Assembly: GCA_035771165.1 (NCBI GenBank)
Contig: JAWNZC010000106.1
Span: forward strand, 248,001-312,000
Direction: 5' to 3'
DNA length: 64,000 nucleotides
From: Paragorgia papillata
Lineage: Eukaryota > Cnidaria > Anthozoa > Scleralcyonacea > Coralliidae
Of this stretch, positions 12,080-23,799 are shown piece after piece. The translations under genes were made by a program, and so were the position numbers. Under the pieces are notes generated by a model, which worked only from the letters and a program-made list of their open reading frames with translations, did no database searches and was not told where the DNA came from. The number at the start of each line of letters is the position of its first letter. Within the stretch, counting starts at the first letter, position 1.

Positions 12080-12643
12080 TCAACTTCTTCCTTTGTTGTC
12101 CTTTTCGTAGGAGGCCTTTTCAAAACTTAAATCTTCAAAAAGCATTGCTTCATCTGTTTCATCATTTCTTGGGACATGCCATTGTTGAAGAAGCTGTGTG
12201 CAGGTTGGATCATCAGGAACTTCTGTTAATTCCAACTGTATGTAATCAAGAATTTGAAACAACAGTGCAGCAACATGTTTGCAGCATCCACCTTTTCCAG
12301 CTTTGCACGAACAATTTCCATAAACAACATCCCCTGTCAACTGATTTAAGTGCACATAGGCAACATAACTTTTACTCTTCATCGAGGCATGGACTGTTCC
12401 TTTTATTAAATAACATACTTGGTCACCATCTTTTTTTACTTCTGGTTTCACTTGAACTTGTTTCACATACCTATCTTTGAAAAGCTGGTAACCTAATTTC
12501 CTGTGTTTATAAGCACCAGTTGCACTGTCATCTGCTTGGGTTTCAGTTATAAAATGTTTTTGCAGAAAATCATGTGAAAATGGTGGAAGTGACTTTAAAT
12601 CTCTTGTCCATAGCCACAGTATTTTGTTGTTTTCTTCATTCAT
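12080..12643 (-). CDS. SWIM-type zinc-finger protein, single-exon ORF
   Basis: The 187-residue ORF contains GNCSCKAGKGGCCKHVAALL, a textbook SWIM zinc finger (CxCx-nCxH). It is preceded by a beta-rich segment (YLIKGTVHASMKSKSYVAYV) typical of the region before SWIM in transposon-related proteins. SWIM domains bind DNA or protein in MuDR-type transposases and in YqaJ-exonuclease-linked proteins of invertebrates. No transposase core or YqaJ domain is visible next to it, so this may be one exon of a longer gene or a domesticated fragment. It lies between the inverted ACTCGGGCTACC repeats at 10967 and 19180, which is compatible with element cargo. Confidence 0.6.
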   Translation of the reverse strand: MNEENNKILWLWTRDLKSLPPFSHDFLQKHFITETQADDSATGAYKHRKLGYQLFKDRYVKQVQVKPEVKKDGDQVCYLIKGTVHASMKSKSYVAYVHLNQLTGDVVYGNCSCKAGKGGCCKHVAALLFQILDYIQLELTEVPDDPTCTQLLQQWHVPRNDETDEAMLFEDLSFEKASYEKDNKGRS

Positions 12644-13676
12644 TGTTTGTGGTTTGGCTTCTGTTTACTTATTTATTTAATATTTATTTATTTAACACTA
12701 CTAACTATCCTAACTATTTATATAAATTTGTACACAATTATTATTTGAATTTTAACCTAACTAAATCCTGGTAATAGTTAAACTATTTACAATTCTATAA
12801 TGCAATTAAATTAATTATCCAATATGCAATTAAATTATTTTTATCATATTTATAAAACAAATCCTTTATAAACAGTTATCAAACCACAGTAAAAAAATTA
12901 AAACTGTGCCAACAGCCTCGACAGCTTGGAAAATCAACTTTTCAGCTAAATGCTTATATTATTTAAAAAAATATATACTAATCTACTAAAACCTACTGCA
13001 ATTAATGAAGTTTAAGAAGCCTCTTCCACGATTACAAAGAAATTCAGAAACAAAATACCAGCATAAATACCAAATGACAGTTTGTGTTCAAGTTAACGCT
13101 TTTGTAAAAGACCTGAGCGTTCCCGTTGACAAGGAAACCGGGCTTACTGGCGCCAAAACAAATTTAAAGGTCTGTCTCATTGGTAAATGTTTATCGAACG
13201 TCTGATCATAATTAAGGACAAACTTGCTCGACATTGCAGAGACGAAAAAAGCATCAACATGCATTCCGATGCTCAAAATATTTGCGATCTAAGTAAATTA
13301 GGCATCGCCGCTTAGTCCTATAACAAAAGATTCTTATGAGATTAAATAGCCAAGTCTACTCACCTACAATTGTACAGTAAGACGCTTCTTCTAGAATGTT
13401 TCTCTTCGAACCGCCATTGTTTGTCCAGTCAACCCGAGTCAATATTTCCAACAGAAACCGCCGCGATTGCCTTTATATCTAGTTTAACGTCCGAGTAAAA
13501 ACCTCCTTAACCGTAAAGATAAGTCTTGTTGCCATTTTATTTGATGACACTCGTTTAAAAAGCAAAAATCCTCTGCCACACAAAATCCCCGCTCCTCTCC
13601 CGCCATTTTGCTTGGCAGGTAAGCGTTACCACTCTACCATGATGCATTGCGGTTTTTGTTAAAAGGGGAAGGGTCC
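12644..13676. other. AT-rich intergenic DNA
   Basis: Very AT-rich with TTTA-type runs from 12660 to 12990. The rest has no frame I can support as a gene. Confidence 0.45.
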
Positions 13677-13916
13677 ATTGACAGCACAATACCACATACA
13701 GTATTTGAATTATACGTTGTCCCAATCTAGGTTGTCCATGCATGTAAAAGTAATTAAAAAAACAAAATTCCCCTTTGTAAAATAAGCTAATCCCAACATT
13801 CTAACATGCCCATTTTCGCAGGCAAAATACGCTGCATGCACGAATGCGCGATCGCGCGGCATGGGATGCCCACTAATTAACGTAGCCCGAGTTAACGCCT
13901 AGTGGGCGTCTTGTTT
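13677..13916 (+). repeat. Inverted repeat, left arm (~240 bp)
   Basis: This block is the reverse complement of 16066-16283, from ATTGACAGC at the outer end to GGGCGTCTTGTTT at the inner end, with about 26 extra bases near 13822-13848. It contains GCGATCGCGCGGCATGGGAT and the GTAGCCCGAGTTAACGCC block. Either these are terminal inverted repeats of a ~2.6-kb DNA element, or two copies of one short element inserted in opposite directions. Confidence 0.75.
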
Positions 13917-15424
13917 TTATATAATATGGTGGGTAGTGAGACCTTCACTGGCGTTGTGTGCGAACTAATTTGGAGCATAATACTTAGTGTTCCACCACAG
14001 CAGCTACAACGCACTGTTTATTAGTGGTATGTTTCATAAATTTGCCAGTTTATTTCGCTCAGTTTTGAGCCTAATACTTTACGTTTGACCACACCAGTTA
14101 AGTTTCACGTGAAGTGTCTAGTTTCAGTCGGTAGGTCGTAAAATATGCCTGCGGTTTGATGTATGTTTGGGAGAAGAACGAAGCGTGGAAGGATTTATGT
14201 AGGTCTGTGTTCTTTGGATAACCCTCGACGCGTTTCGACCTTCCAGTCTTCTTCAGGAGGGATTTTGAGTCGATGTTGAAATCAGTAATGTTAAGACGAA
14301 ATTACGGATATTAGAAGGCGCGTGCAACACTGAAGTATAATAGACAAGTTAAAAATAAAGTCTTACTGAATGTCTGTGTAGTTTTGGTGTAGTCCGTAAC
14401 GTACTGGCAATGCATCCGTGGTCGACTTTATAAATTTGTGAATTTCCCGCTCCTCTGTCCCGTGTCGATTATGTCGTTTCGTTATAGTATATATATCGTG
14501 TGTATCGCGTGGTTTGTGGTTTTAGTCATGTCGCTGCTACGTCAGAAATAAAAGGGTTATTGTGTAATCTGTCTAGTGGTGAGTGAGATAGTACATCCTA
14601 CATGTCGGTTAATTAGTGTTCGTTCCAGTTGTAGTTACAATTGTAATAAAATGCCGTAGTTGTCGGTATTCGCATCAGTTTAGATGACGTCACACGTGAA
14701 AATTTGGGTTTCACGAACAAACGACGAGCACTTCACTTCACAAGTTTATACAACAGATTTCAAGGCTTTCAGTTTCTCAATAATAGCTCAATAGTTCTCA
14801 ATAATATCTCAATAGTACTCAATAATATCTCAATCGTTTCTCAACAGAGCGTAACCTTGCCGCTCAGTCAGACCGCTGCCTTGGGTCTGCCCAAAACTTT
14901 CGTTCAATAAAAAGTCTCGAGAGCGTATTACTTGACGCTCAGTCAGACCGCTGGATTGGGTCTGCGCAAACTTTCGTTTCTTTAACAAAATAAAATAAAA
15001 CAAGATGTTGAAAAACACCTAAAAAAGCAAACAAAACACCTAGTCAAATCGATGTCACAGGAGCGAAGTAGCTCAGTTGGAGTCTTGGAGATTTGTTTCA
15101 GATCTATTGAGATAGATTTATGCAAGATAGGAAACGTAAGAGCTTTGACACTATTTCTTACCTTGTAATTAATAGACAGAAACCTTTCCGAAAAGGAAAG
15201 GTTTAAAGGTAGCGTTGAAGATACGACAAGAGCACTATTAATATAGCAATAGCAGTCAGATCCAAACACGAGGCTCAACCGGACCGGACCGGTTTCACTT
15301 CTGCTGCCCCCCACGAATAACTGGCGATTTTGCCGACATCCGACGATAGCTGTCGAGTATGACGTAAGTGAGGTCCAAGACAAGCACTCACTCAAGCAAG
15401 ATCACGCCGACATTGTGGCTCCCG

Positions 15425-15562
15425 CTGACAAGTCAGCGGTAGTCACAAAAATCAGACTGCCCTAATTGCGATTCAAACTCCAGATCTGGAAGTCAAACCC
15501 ATGGTCTTAAAAATAATGCATTGGCTTTATGACCACTGAGCTATTGTGATATGGTCAGGCAA
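15425..15562 (-). repeat. tRNA-derived (SINE-like) segment
   Basis: Read on the minus strand there is an A-box-like TAGCTCAGTGGTCATAAAGC followed about 35 bases later by a B-box-like GGGTTTGACTTCC. The spacing fits a pol III tRNA-type promoter, but the acceptor and anticodon stems do not fold cleanly. I read it as a decayed tRNA-derived SINE. Confidence 0.35.
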
Positions 15563-15597
15563 TGCTTAAATGTGAAAGTATTGACTGTCCCAACTGT

Positions 15598-15690
15598 GTC
15601 TCGATAGCTCCAGCTGTGATAGCACCAATGTATTAATTCGAAATCCTTGGATTCAATTTCCATTTGCAGCAGTCCGATGTTTTTATATAA
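15598..15690 (+). repeat. Second tRNA-derived segment, convergent with the previous one
   Basis: Plus-strand TAGCTCCAGCTGTGATAGC (A-box-like) and GGATTCAATTTCC (B-box-like) lie about 30 bases apart. It points toward the minus-strand tRNA-like segment just upstream. The stems are degenerate. Confidence 0.25.
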
Positions 15691-16065
15691 TTATTATTCT
15701 ATTAAAAGGCTTCTCTTCATTTAAACTATACTATTTTAATAATGATTACCAAGAAAATGGTTCTCAAATATTGCAGTCATAATCCAGTACCTTGAAAGGT
15801 ATTCATTGTTTATTGTTTATTGTTCTCTAATAACAAACTATTGAAAACAAATATTGGAAAAACCACAGATTTACACCAGACTCTGGTTTCCTCTTGTAGT
15901 AACACTGGACTAATGAGGGATGGTCCTTACTAGACCTCTAGAAGAACAGTTTAGATATGACTGATAGAGCTCTTCAGTATAAAAATAGTTAGTTAATTTA
16001 TATTTTAAATTAAGTTAGTTTGGGTTTATAAATAAGTACATAATACTGTACATGTAAATGTTATT

Positions 16066-16283
16066 AAACAAGACGCCCGCTAGGCGTTAACTCGGGCTAC
16101 GTTAATTAGTGGGCATCCCATGCCGCGCGATCGCGCATGCAAAAATAGGCATGTTAGAATGTTGGGATTAGCTTATTTTACAAAGGGGAATTTTGTTTTT
16201 TTTAATTACTTTTACATGCATGGACAACCTAGATTGGGACAATGTATAATTAAAATACTGTATGTGGTATTCTGCTGTCAATT
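16066..16283 (-). repeat. Inverted repeat, right arm (~218 bp)
   Basis: Reverse complement of 13677-13916, from AAACAAGACGCCCGC to GCTGTCAAT. The arms are about 90 percent alike by eye, so the duplication is not very recent. Confidence 0.75.
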
Positions 16284-17679
16284 AACTGTGCAAGGTGGCA
16301 AAGCCACTAATACCCACTGGCATTGGTTCGGACAGTACTGCGACATTTTGTGAAGACACACTGTATACTTATTTCAGTTACTGTTCATAATATACAGTTT
16401 AGATTAGTGTTCATAGTTACAGTAGTTACTAGTTCTCATTCTTCATTGGATATTTGAACCAAAATTCACAGCATTGATGTATCAATATATTCAGATCATT
16501 TATGGTACTTCATAGTCTTCTTTAATGGTTAACCCTCCACATGAACATTCCTTATATAAGAGATGTACGAATGGTGAAACATACGCCGTAATCAACTTGG
16601 CACTTGATGATGGACTGAATGGGCAATGTCACAACCACAATGCATTTCATCCATAAGTGTACGCCCCAGCTACCCACACCTACTCTATGAATAGCCAGAA
16701 TAGGTCAAATACCATGTTTTCCAGCAGGAAATTCAATCTGAGCATTAAAATGTAAGCTCAATATGACATAATACATATGGTCAGCTTGCTTTATTTTTAG
16801 CTCAATAAACTATATGTTTACCTGCTAGCAGAGGTGTTTTATGCACAAGGGAAAGGCTTTCCCTGTCGCACATGTGTGAAGTTTATAATTATTTGACTGT
16901 AAGTAAAAATAAAATCGGTTCAAACATTTTCATAATTACAAGTTTATTAATTAAATCTGTAGCTCAGTTACTCGCAGGGGAAGCCAATTATTAAAAATAC
17001 CTTTTTTTTAGTCAGTTGTTTAAGACAGCTGACAGGCGCCATTAATGTAGCAAACTTTATGCAAGAGAAATAAAATGAGTTATTAAGAAACACCATGTGG
17101 CTTGTGACTAACCTATATACAGACATACATATATTCAATTTTTGTCGATTAATTTGGGTGGAAATCCTCCACTATAAATCCTCCACTCCATTTTGCTATT
17201 CATTTTTGTATCTACTGCACATGCGCGAGTAGATACATTGCTGTCGTGCCTGTAATGTAAGTTAAGTTAACAAAAGAATGCCTTCGTATACAGTATACGT
17301 CTACGGTTGAAGAACAATTAATGTATAGTTGCAAAGTTGCTTTCATAATTTTGATGACAATTGCTGGAGATCTTTGTTCACCACTTCATTATTTCTAAAC
17401 TTTACAGCAGTCGTACTTTAGATTACTTTAGATGCTTGTTATCTCAAATGATTTTCCTTTACCTACCAACTGGATTGCATTATTATATGACAAATTGTTG
17501 CAACAAAGTTATTTAAATACTTAAATTATTATTATATTCTTAACTTAAATTATTTTTACTTAACTTTTGTGAGTTATTGGTGTAGTGTATTAAAATTTGA
17601 TTGGCCTACTAAACAATAACCATACTTTATTACCATAGGTTTTAAATAGTACCACAGCTTTAATAGTCAAGCTATTATC
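16284..17679. other. Intergenic, no supported feature
   Basis: No long frame with domain content. Short AT-rich and TTAA-rich stretches only. Confidence 0.4.
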
Positions 17680-17760
17680 ACACTGCCTCTCACCACGATG
17701 AGCTAAGTGAAGCCCAATTTGATTGAGTTAACATTTGAATGGGTGACCATGCATGCACAT
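17680..17760 (+). repeat. 5S rRNA-like sequence (SINE3-type or 5S relic)
   Basis: The segment has CGATGAGCTAAGTGAAGC, later GTTAACATTTGAATGGGTG, then GACC. These line up with the conserved 5S rRNA internal promoter (AAGCTAAGC, then GTTAGTACTTGGATGGGTGACC) in order and spacing. Identity is partial, so it is not a working 5S gene. A 5S-derived SINE head or old pseudogene fits best. Confidence 0.5.
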
Positions 17761-18121
17761 ATCTGCATGGGTTTGGGACTCGTGCTTCTGTGCCGGATAT
17801 GAGTAGAGTTGTTAGTGCTCAACCTCCTGTGCTTTGCTGGCGTTACTCTGAGTTCCTTTCTTAAGGTAAAAACACAGCATGGCTAGCATCGACAAAAATC
17901 TTGTTCAGCTCTGAATACAAGGTCACACTACAAGTACATACAGTACAGTAATTACAACATTGTTTTTACCATGTCTGCCATACGTTTATGGCCAAATATT
18001 TTGACTTTTAACCCAGGAGCTCAATTAAGCACCTGGCTAAATTTATGAGCTCGATTGGTCAATCTCCTTTATTTTTTTCATCACAAGGCCTGGTCTGGAC
18101 ATGCCTATTTTTTAAGATTAG

Positions 18122-18553
18122 AGAAGCAAGTTCATCAGAGTACTGTATGATTTCCAGCATAAAGATGTGGAAAAGACTGCTTTGTCTTTAAAAGCAGTGG
18201 TAGAAGATAGTGTAGATATGGTTAATTTAACTGCAAAAGTTGTTTCGAAGGAAGGAGAAGTGGAAGTTGTTGGTTCAATGAAGTTGAAGAATTAAAGGCA
18301 TTGTTATATTGCTGATGAATCATGTTATCTGAAGTTAATTTTATGGCAAAGTCACATTGAGAAAGTCTCTCTCGGTGCTGTTTATACATTCAAAAATATC
18401 CGGGTCTGTGAATGCAGTGAAGAAAAAGGATGGGTTCTTAACACAACAGTTGATACCCTAATTGAGGAAAACAGCGAATTAGCTAAGCTCGAGAATGTCA
18501 GTGGAATTATACTTTTGCCTCACCATTATGCTCAAAATTCAAAATCATGTTGA
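18122..18553 (+). pseudogene. OB-fold (RPA-like) protein remnant with one in-frame stop
   Basis: One frame stays coding-like for 144 codons, interrupted once by TAA at 18293-18295 and ending at TGA 18551-18553. After the stop it reads YIADESCYLKLILWQ, a following GAVYTFKNIRV, and LNTTVDTLIEE. This is the pattern of a single-stranded-DNA-binding OB fold (D-[ET]-x3-hydrophobic-LWQ, then G-x-x-Y-x-hydrophobic-K-N). The first half may be another domain. No upstream ATG or neighbouring exon was identified, so this is a relic exon or decayed retro-copy. Confidence 0.5.
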
Positions 18554-19069
18554 CATACAACCCTAGGGCCCAAGACTCAAAATTTTGAGCAAACTGCTCA
18601 AACAAAATGGTTTAAACATGGTATAAAAACTTGCATTCTATAAACTAAATTTGGGCAACGGCTATCTAAATATACTGTAAACATTGTAACTGGAGTTTGT
18701 GAAAATAGTGTACCAATGGAAATAACGAGACAACTTACCTTTACTTGGCGAGTTTTGATAAAACGGCCATACAATGACTAGTATCGCCGAGAGATAGAGA
18801 TTGATTCCTTGTTGCTCCTTTCGAATAACACGTTCTGATTGCTCAGACAAAGGTCATACTCATTAGACGTATATATAGCCATGCCTTATGTCCACCACTC
18901 CCCCACCGCATTGCGAGCTTATTTTTGATCGACAGCAGTCGATAGCCAACACGTAAACAGCTGAGAAAAAGTGAAATGTCTTGCAAATACTCCAAAACAT
19001 CGATAAAATGGCAATAAAAGCTTGGTTCAAAAGAAACAACTCGCCAAATCTCGGTTTCGCAAAGCGGCC

Positions 19070-19180
19070 GCCATTACGGCAATTTCGCGCGGCTGGGAGA
19101 CTAAGCCTGCGACGCAAAAAATAATAACAAAGCCGTTTGGTAGACTCGGCTACCACAGGTAGCCCGAGGGTAGCCCGAGT
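19070..19180 (-). repeat. Repeat end of the ACTCGGGCTACC family, copy 2 (inverted)
   Basis: The minus strand from 19180 reads ACTCGGGCTACC, a second CTCGGGCTACCTGTGGTAGC, then CGAGTCTACC and a GTTATTATTTTTTG run. The order matches copy 1 at 10967, with the first 12 bases duplicated. Confidence 0.5.
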
Positions 19181-19250
19181 AATAACTGTTGTTAAATAAA
19201 TAAATAATTAAATACATTATATTGTGTTCTTACAGTTCCTTGTTGATGCT

Positions 19251-21178
19251 TCAGTGCATTTGATTCAATTGTTCAATTAGGTCAGCTTTATTTTTTCTGC
19301 TAAATCCTTTGCCATTTCGACTCTTTAATTCTTGTCTTAGTTCTTTTATGTTCATTCCAGAAAAAGCCACAGTGCTAGTACCAGTGCTTGTACTTGTACC
19401 AGTGGTTGTACAAGTACTGGTGCCAGGACATGTACCAGACATTGTACCAGTGCTGGCACCTGAACTTAATGATAAATCTGCATTTGACTGATGCTCATCT
19501 GATGCTTCATTCACTTGCTGGTCAATGCTTACCCTTTTGTCTTTTTTGCCATTTTTCTCTGATGTCACTTTTCCAGTACCTCTCGTTCCTTTTCGCATAA
19601 CTTCTTGGCTTCCTTTCACACTCCTGCAGTTCGCACTGCCTCTGCTCATGTCGAAGTACATCACCAGCTGAATCCCATTTGTTGGATTTCCGCAGCACAA
19701 TACTCCGAGCAACATCGTTTTTTTCAACTCCCTGCCCAGTGAAAATCTTTACTGATCGGTGAAGCTCAAGAAATCTTGGGGAATGCTGAACCATAATATG
19801 GATGTATAGGGTAATCCTCCTCTCATAACCACCTCTCCGGCCGTTCATTGAAAGGAAAAGTTTTACCCAGTGCTTTGCCATTATCCAAAATTCAGTGGGA
19901 TTTTGTTCCGGGGCCCAGTTAGTGATAACCTTGTACACAGACTCAAATCCTTTCCATATTTCAATGTGTGGGCAAGATCAATGTTAAACAATGGCTGTTC
20001 AGCACAAGAATAGTTTCTTTTGATTTTTTGCACATAACCTTGATTTCTTCCAAAGATCTGGATAATGGAGGCTCATTATAGTGGGTATAATGCTGGTCCA
20101 TGTTCCACCTTTCATCTTTATGTAATTTACACCAAGCACAGGCATATTTTGATGTAGCTCCTTTCAGGCCAAGCATCATAAGGGTACATTTATAGTCCCC
20201 TCCCAGGAAAAATTCTATGTTGATATCTGTCCCTTGAACATTGAGTTTTCCATCAGAAAGTAGTTTGTTTATTTCACCAATAATATCCCCAAAAGAGTCC
20301 TTCATTGTTGTATAGTCCTCCTTGCCATTCACAATTCCAATTGTTCTGTTTCCCTTAGCTGACATAACATTCTCACCAGTTTGCAAAATGGCAAATGACA
20401 GTAAAATAAAATTGGATTTATTGGTCATTTTTGTTCCATCGCCACTGATTTTAATTTGAATTGTATCAGTCTCTGCATTAAAACCAGGACTTTTCTGAAG
20501 ATAATCCAAAATATGCACAGCAATTAGGTTTTCCACAGAACTGACTTTGGCTCCAGGGAAATTGCCTTTCAATCCTTCAAGGTGACACATGTCGTTCAAA
20601 TCATGGTGGCATTGCTTAACAAGATATGATCTTGGCAGACCACCGACAATCATTGAAAGTTCATGATAAAAATTATCTTATTCTTTTCTTCTGCAGGCAA
20701 AGTACTGAAGGTTGATGTCTCACCAGATTCATCAGTTGAAGAGGTTGGTTCTTGGTTGGAGTTTTCTTGGTGGCATTTCACATTATGAACTTGTCCAGTC
20801 CCATGCTCTTTAACTATGAGACTCTAATTCCAGGCCAAATGAAGATGAAAACCACAATGCCATATTTGCCTTAGACAAAAAAGTTTTCAAAGTCCTGTTT
20901 CTGTTCTTGGCCTCAGATACTGGCTTGCCATGGTAGGATGTTATACCAACAGCTTTAGAAAGGTTGTCAGCATATTCCTCAAGCTCTTTGTTATTGTTCT
21001 GCAAATCACCTATCACCTTCTCTTTTTCTTTCAATGGTAATGGTACCATTTCTTTATACATATTTTGTTTTTCTTCTTCCAAATTTATATATTTCTCTTT
21101 CCATTCATTTAGCTCATCTCTTATACTTTTTATTTCTTCGCAAAACTCATTAATAGACTTGGTTTCTCCCTCGAACAC
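19251..21178 (-). pseudogene. DDE-type transposase with coiled-coil N-terminus and SAP-like C-terminus
   Basis: The coding sequence runs right to left in several frames. 21178-20810 gives an ATG and a Glu/Lys-rich coiled coil. 20653-19961 holds the catalytic core: ISGDGTKM (likely first Asp), FFLGGDYK (likely second Asp) and YACAWCK (the CxxC typical of many eukaryotic DDE transposases after the second Asp). 19938-19522 gives FTGQGVEKND, the likely catalytic Glu context. 19727-19251 contains a Ser/Thr/Gly repeat tract (TGTSTSTGTST) and a SAP-like end, MNIKELRQELKSRN. Frame changes near 20815, 19960 and 19650-19720 break it, so it is decayed unless introns explain them. I cannot place the superfamily; Kolobok- or Transib-like lineages are candidates. 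Confidence 0.6.
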
Positions 21179-21336
21179 ATGAAATTTTCTAATTTTTTTT
21201 ATCCAAATCTACTCCAGCCCGGATGTACGGATTCTTAATGCTTTTCTCTTCAAAAAAGCCGGAACTGTGTTGTAGAGGACCGCGGAAGTAAAAGAGTCGA
21301 GTTGTTTGTAGTCAACCTTAACAGGTCAAATGCTGC

Positions 21337-21750
21337 TTGGTTGGGCTTGCGCCAGAATTTTGTCAACACTACTTCAAACTTATGAATCATAACTACTCCA
21401 CCAGAAGGAACAGTAGATATATTAAGGTTCCCAAAGTTAGACTTGAAGTGGGCAAAAAGAGTTTTAAATACACAGGAGCAAAGTATTTCAACAACCTCCC
21501 ATTGGAAATTAAAACTATTGGTTCATTCAATAACTTCAAACAGAAATTGTTTACTCATTTATTTCATACTGCATAATCGAGTAATCTAATCTATTGCATG
21601 TAAATTATATCTATTTAGACCTTTACATATAAATTCTACTACATGTATTACTTTAGCATACAGCGCCCTCATTGATAGCAGCGACTATGTGTATGCTGAA
21701 GAGGTTACGCACTGTTAAAATATTATTAAATTGATTGATTGATTGATTGA
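21337..21750 (+). mobile_element. 3' end of a LINE with ATTG tail
   Basis: The frame from 21337 to 21576 has GLAPEF, then RRNSRYIKVPKVRLEVGKKS and YFNNLPLEIK, the conserved C-terminus of CR1/L2-like ORF2 proteins. It is followed by ~150 bases of 3' UTR and an ATTGATTGATTGATTG tail near 21728-21750. The copy is heavily 5' truncated. Confidence 0.7.
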
Positions 21751-21949
21751 ACCTTGTGAGCACGTTTCAAGCTAGCCGCCATTATTGATGCTCGTGTATA
21801 AGGGATAATTAGGGATATACGAGATTGTGCGGGAAATTATGCGGTACACCGCTTCCGATACGCGCGGGCTCAAATGTCCGCGATTTCTGGCCATGTAGCA
21901 AGTGAACATGAACGAAAACCCAAGTCCCCGCGGTATCATTTCTCTTGTG

Positions 21950-22690
21950 ATGAATGACACACGATTGGTGTGGAAGTCGGAAAAATGATTGTTAAAGGTG
22001 CCATTCGGAGATGCTCTTATTTTAAAACTCAATTTATTTCCAACCTGTTTCTAGCTGTTTCTCTAGCTGCCGCTATATTAGTCCATACCGATTACATCAA
22101 GTACCTGAAGCTAGCTAGCTTAATCCTATTACTATCTTTTTTTACAGATTATCACCATTAGTTTTCCTAACTATATTTATCCTAACCCACCCTGTCAACG
22201 TTCCCGGTGGGAGAAAACCGGAGAACCTGAAGAAAACCCACGATCCCACCTACGATCAGATGTTCGATGCAGGCTCGAACCGTGACTTCAGTGGTGGGAG
22301 ACCGCCGCTTATTATACATTTTCAGTTCAGTACCCAAACTAATAAAACTGTCTAAACAGAACAGCAGGGAAATCTGTTACAGGTATGAGATCGTCTGTGG
22401 GGAAATTTTGGAAATACGATGAAGGTATGACAACCAAGATATCTTCAAGGTTCACAAACAATCTGTCGGTGAACCATAGTTTTAAAGTATGTCAATCAAT
22501 TAGGGGAAACACTGACGTTGTTCTGATAGATAAAAGGAGGCATTTGAACCAGGAAGATGTATAAATATTGGAAGATGAAGTGGTGGTACGAAGAAGCCGC
22601 ATTAGAGCCAAATGTTTGATCGACTATAACTCGAAACTTTGCCGTTCCCACCAAAATTTATGCAAAAAATTATGCAAAAAATGTAGTTTA
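21950..22690 (+). repeat. Repeat family R1, copy 1 (uninterrupted)
   Basis: From CTAGCTGCCGCTATATTAG (22059) through CTATATTTATCCTAACCCAC and GAGATCGTCTGTGGGGAAAT to about 22680, this matches 25925-29470, where the same sequence is interrupted by a MITE and by a LINE. Part also recurs at 59440-59640. It serves as the empty-site reference for both insertions. The short frames inside are not convincing genes. Confidence 0.75.
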
Positions 22691-22699
22691 GCAATTTTA

Positions 22700-23650
22700 A
22701 TTTATTATGGTGGGCGCCATTGCATGGGACTTAAAGTCCCGTTTGCACCGCCTAACCCATTTGGATTTCCTTTATTCCTTTTCCCCTTATTACTTTATAT
22801 TGCTGTATTATTATGATGATGTTAAGTACTGATCCAAATAAAGTTTACAAAAAAGGAAAAAGGGTTTGAATGAAATGTATAATAATAATAATTGTTTCAT
22901 TTTAAATGAAACTGGAGTTTGGGTGATACTAAGTCAGTTGTAAACGTCAGATAATGTATTGCATACCGATTTAAATTTTTCTAACCAAATTACAAATTTT
23001 AATCCCTAATTTACTTTCACCTTTTATTTAGGGAAACTGCCAAGTCTAATACCACATTTCTTCACGGCTACAAATTAAATAAAAGATAATATGTGGGTAA
23101 TTCTTGGGGATTCAGGAAGACATTTTGACAATTACTATGCATGCACAAAAATGCAAACACGAAAACATTTGCGTTGTAAAATAGCACGCAATGGACTTAA
23201 ACTCTGTACGATTTTACCGTCTGCTGCAATAACGCAAATTGCTAAACCCGCGTTATTACCAACAAAATCAAACAAGCAATATGTCTCAAAGAATAATCTC
23301 AAAGATAAATAATCTCAAATAAAACAAATCTATTTTAATAATCTCAAAAATAAAACAAACGGTGCTAACGGACAAAAAAAGAAACATGGTAATAACTGGC
23401 TTACCTTGGCTGGCCAGTACCCAAATCCAGGGTATTTAGCTAATACGACGTCTCCTGGCGAAGCCGATTCCATCGATTTACTGCGAACTGTTCCAAGGTT
23501 AACCGTTTTCCTGAAGTAAATGAAAGTATTTTCAATTTTCGCTGTGAAAACAATGTTAACTTATTTTTAGTCCTGCATGTCTTCGCAGAGGTCCACCAAC
23601 CATTTTACGCAGTTCTGTTCACAATGAGATACATGAATTATTATACCATG
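22700..23650. other. Intergenic, no supported feature
   Basis: AT-rich DNA without recognisable coding content. The block GCACGCAATGGACTTAAACTC near 23184 resembles CACGCAATGTACTTCAACTC near 23778, hinting at a diverged local duplication. Confidence 0.35.
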
Positions 23651-23654
23651 GCTA

Positions 23655-23771
23655 TGGTTTCGCTATATTGACGATATTTTCTTCATTTGGACGGAAGAAG
23701 AGAAACTCATCAACTTTATGAACAGGTTTAATAGGTTTAACCCCAATTTACGGTTCACTTATGAATATTCA
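23655..23771 (+). mobile_element. Penelope-like element reverse transcriptase fragment
   Basis: A short frame reads WFRYIDDIFFIWTEEEKL and then FNPNLRFTYE. YIDDIFFIWT followed by a spacer and the N-P-x-hydrophobic-x-F-T pattern is characteristic of Penelope-like reverse transcriptases (motif with the catalytic DD). Only ~39 codons survive, with no GIY-YIG endonuclease in sight. Confidence 0.6.
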
Positions 23772-23799
23772 TGTCTATGCACGCAATGTACTTCAACTC

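Larger units (their letters stand above)
13917..16065. other. Interior of the inverted-repeat pair; no transposase seen
   Basis: About 2.1 kb without a recognisable coding region. It contains short direct repeats (CTCAATAATATCTCAATAG, around 14775-14835), a duplicated phrase with GCTCAGTCAGACCGCTG (14858 and 14938), and two tRNA-like segments annotated separately. If the inverted repeats bound one element, it is a non-autonomous one. Confidence 0.4.

Noticed and set aside
12025..12480. Plus-strand ORF opposite the SWIM gene
   Set aside because: Shadow frame rich in Leu/His/Cys opposite a clear SWIM zinc finger.
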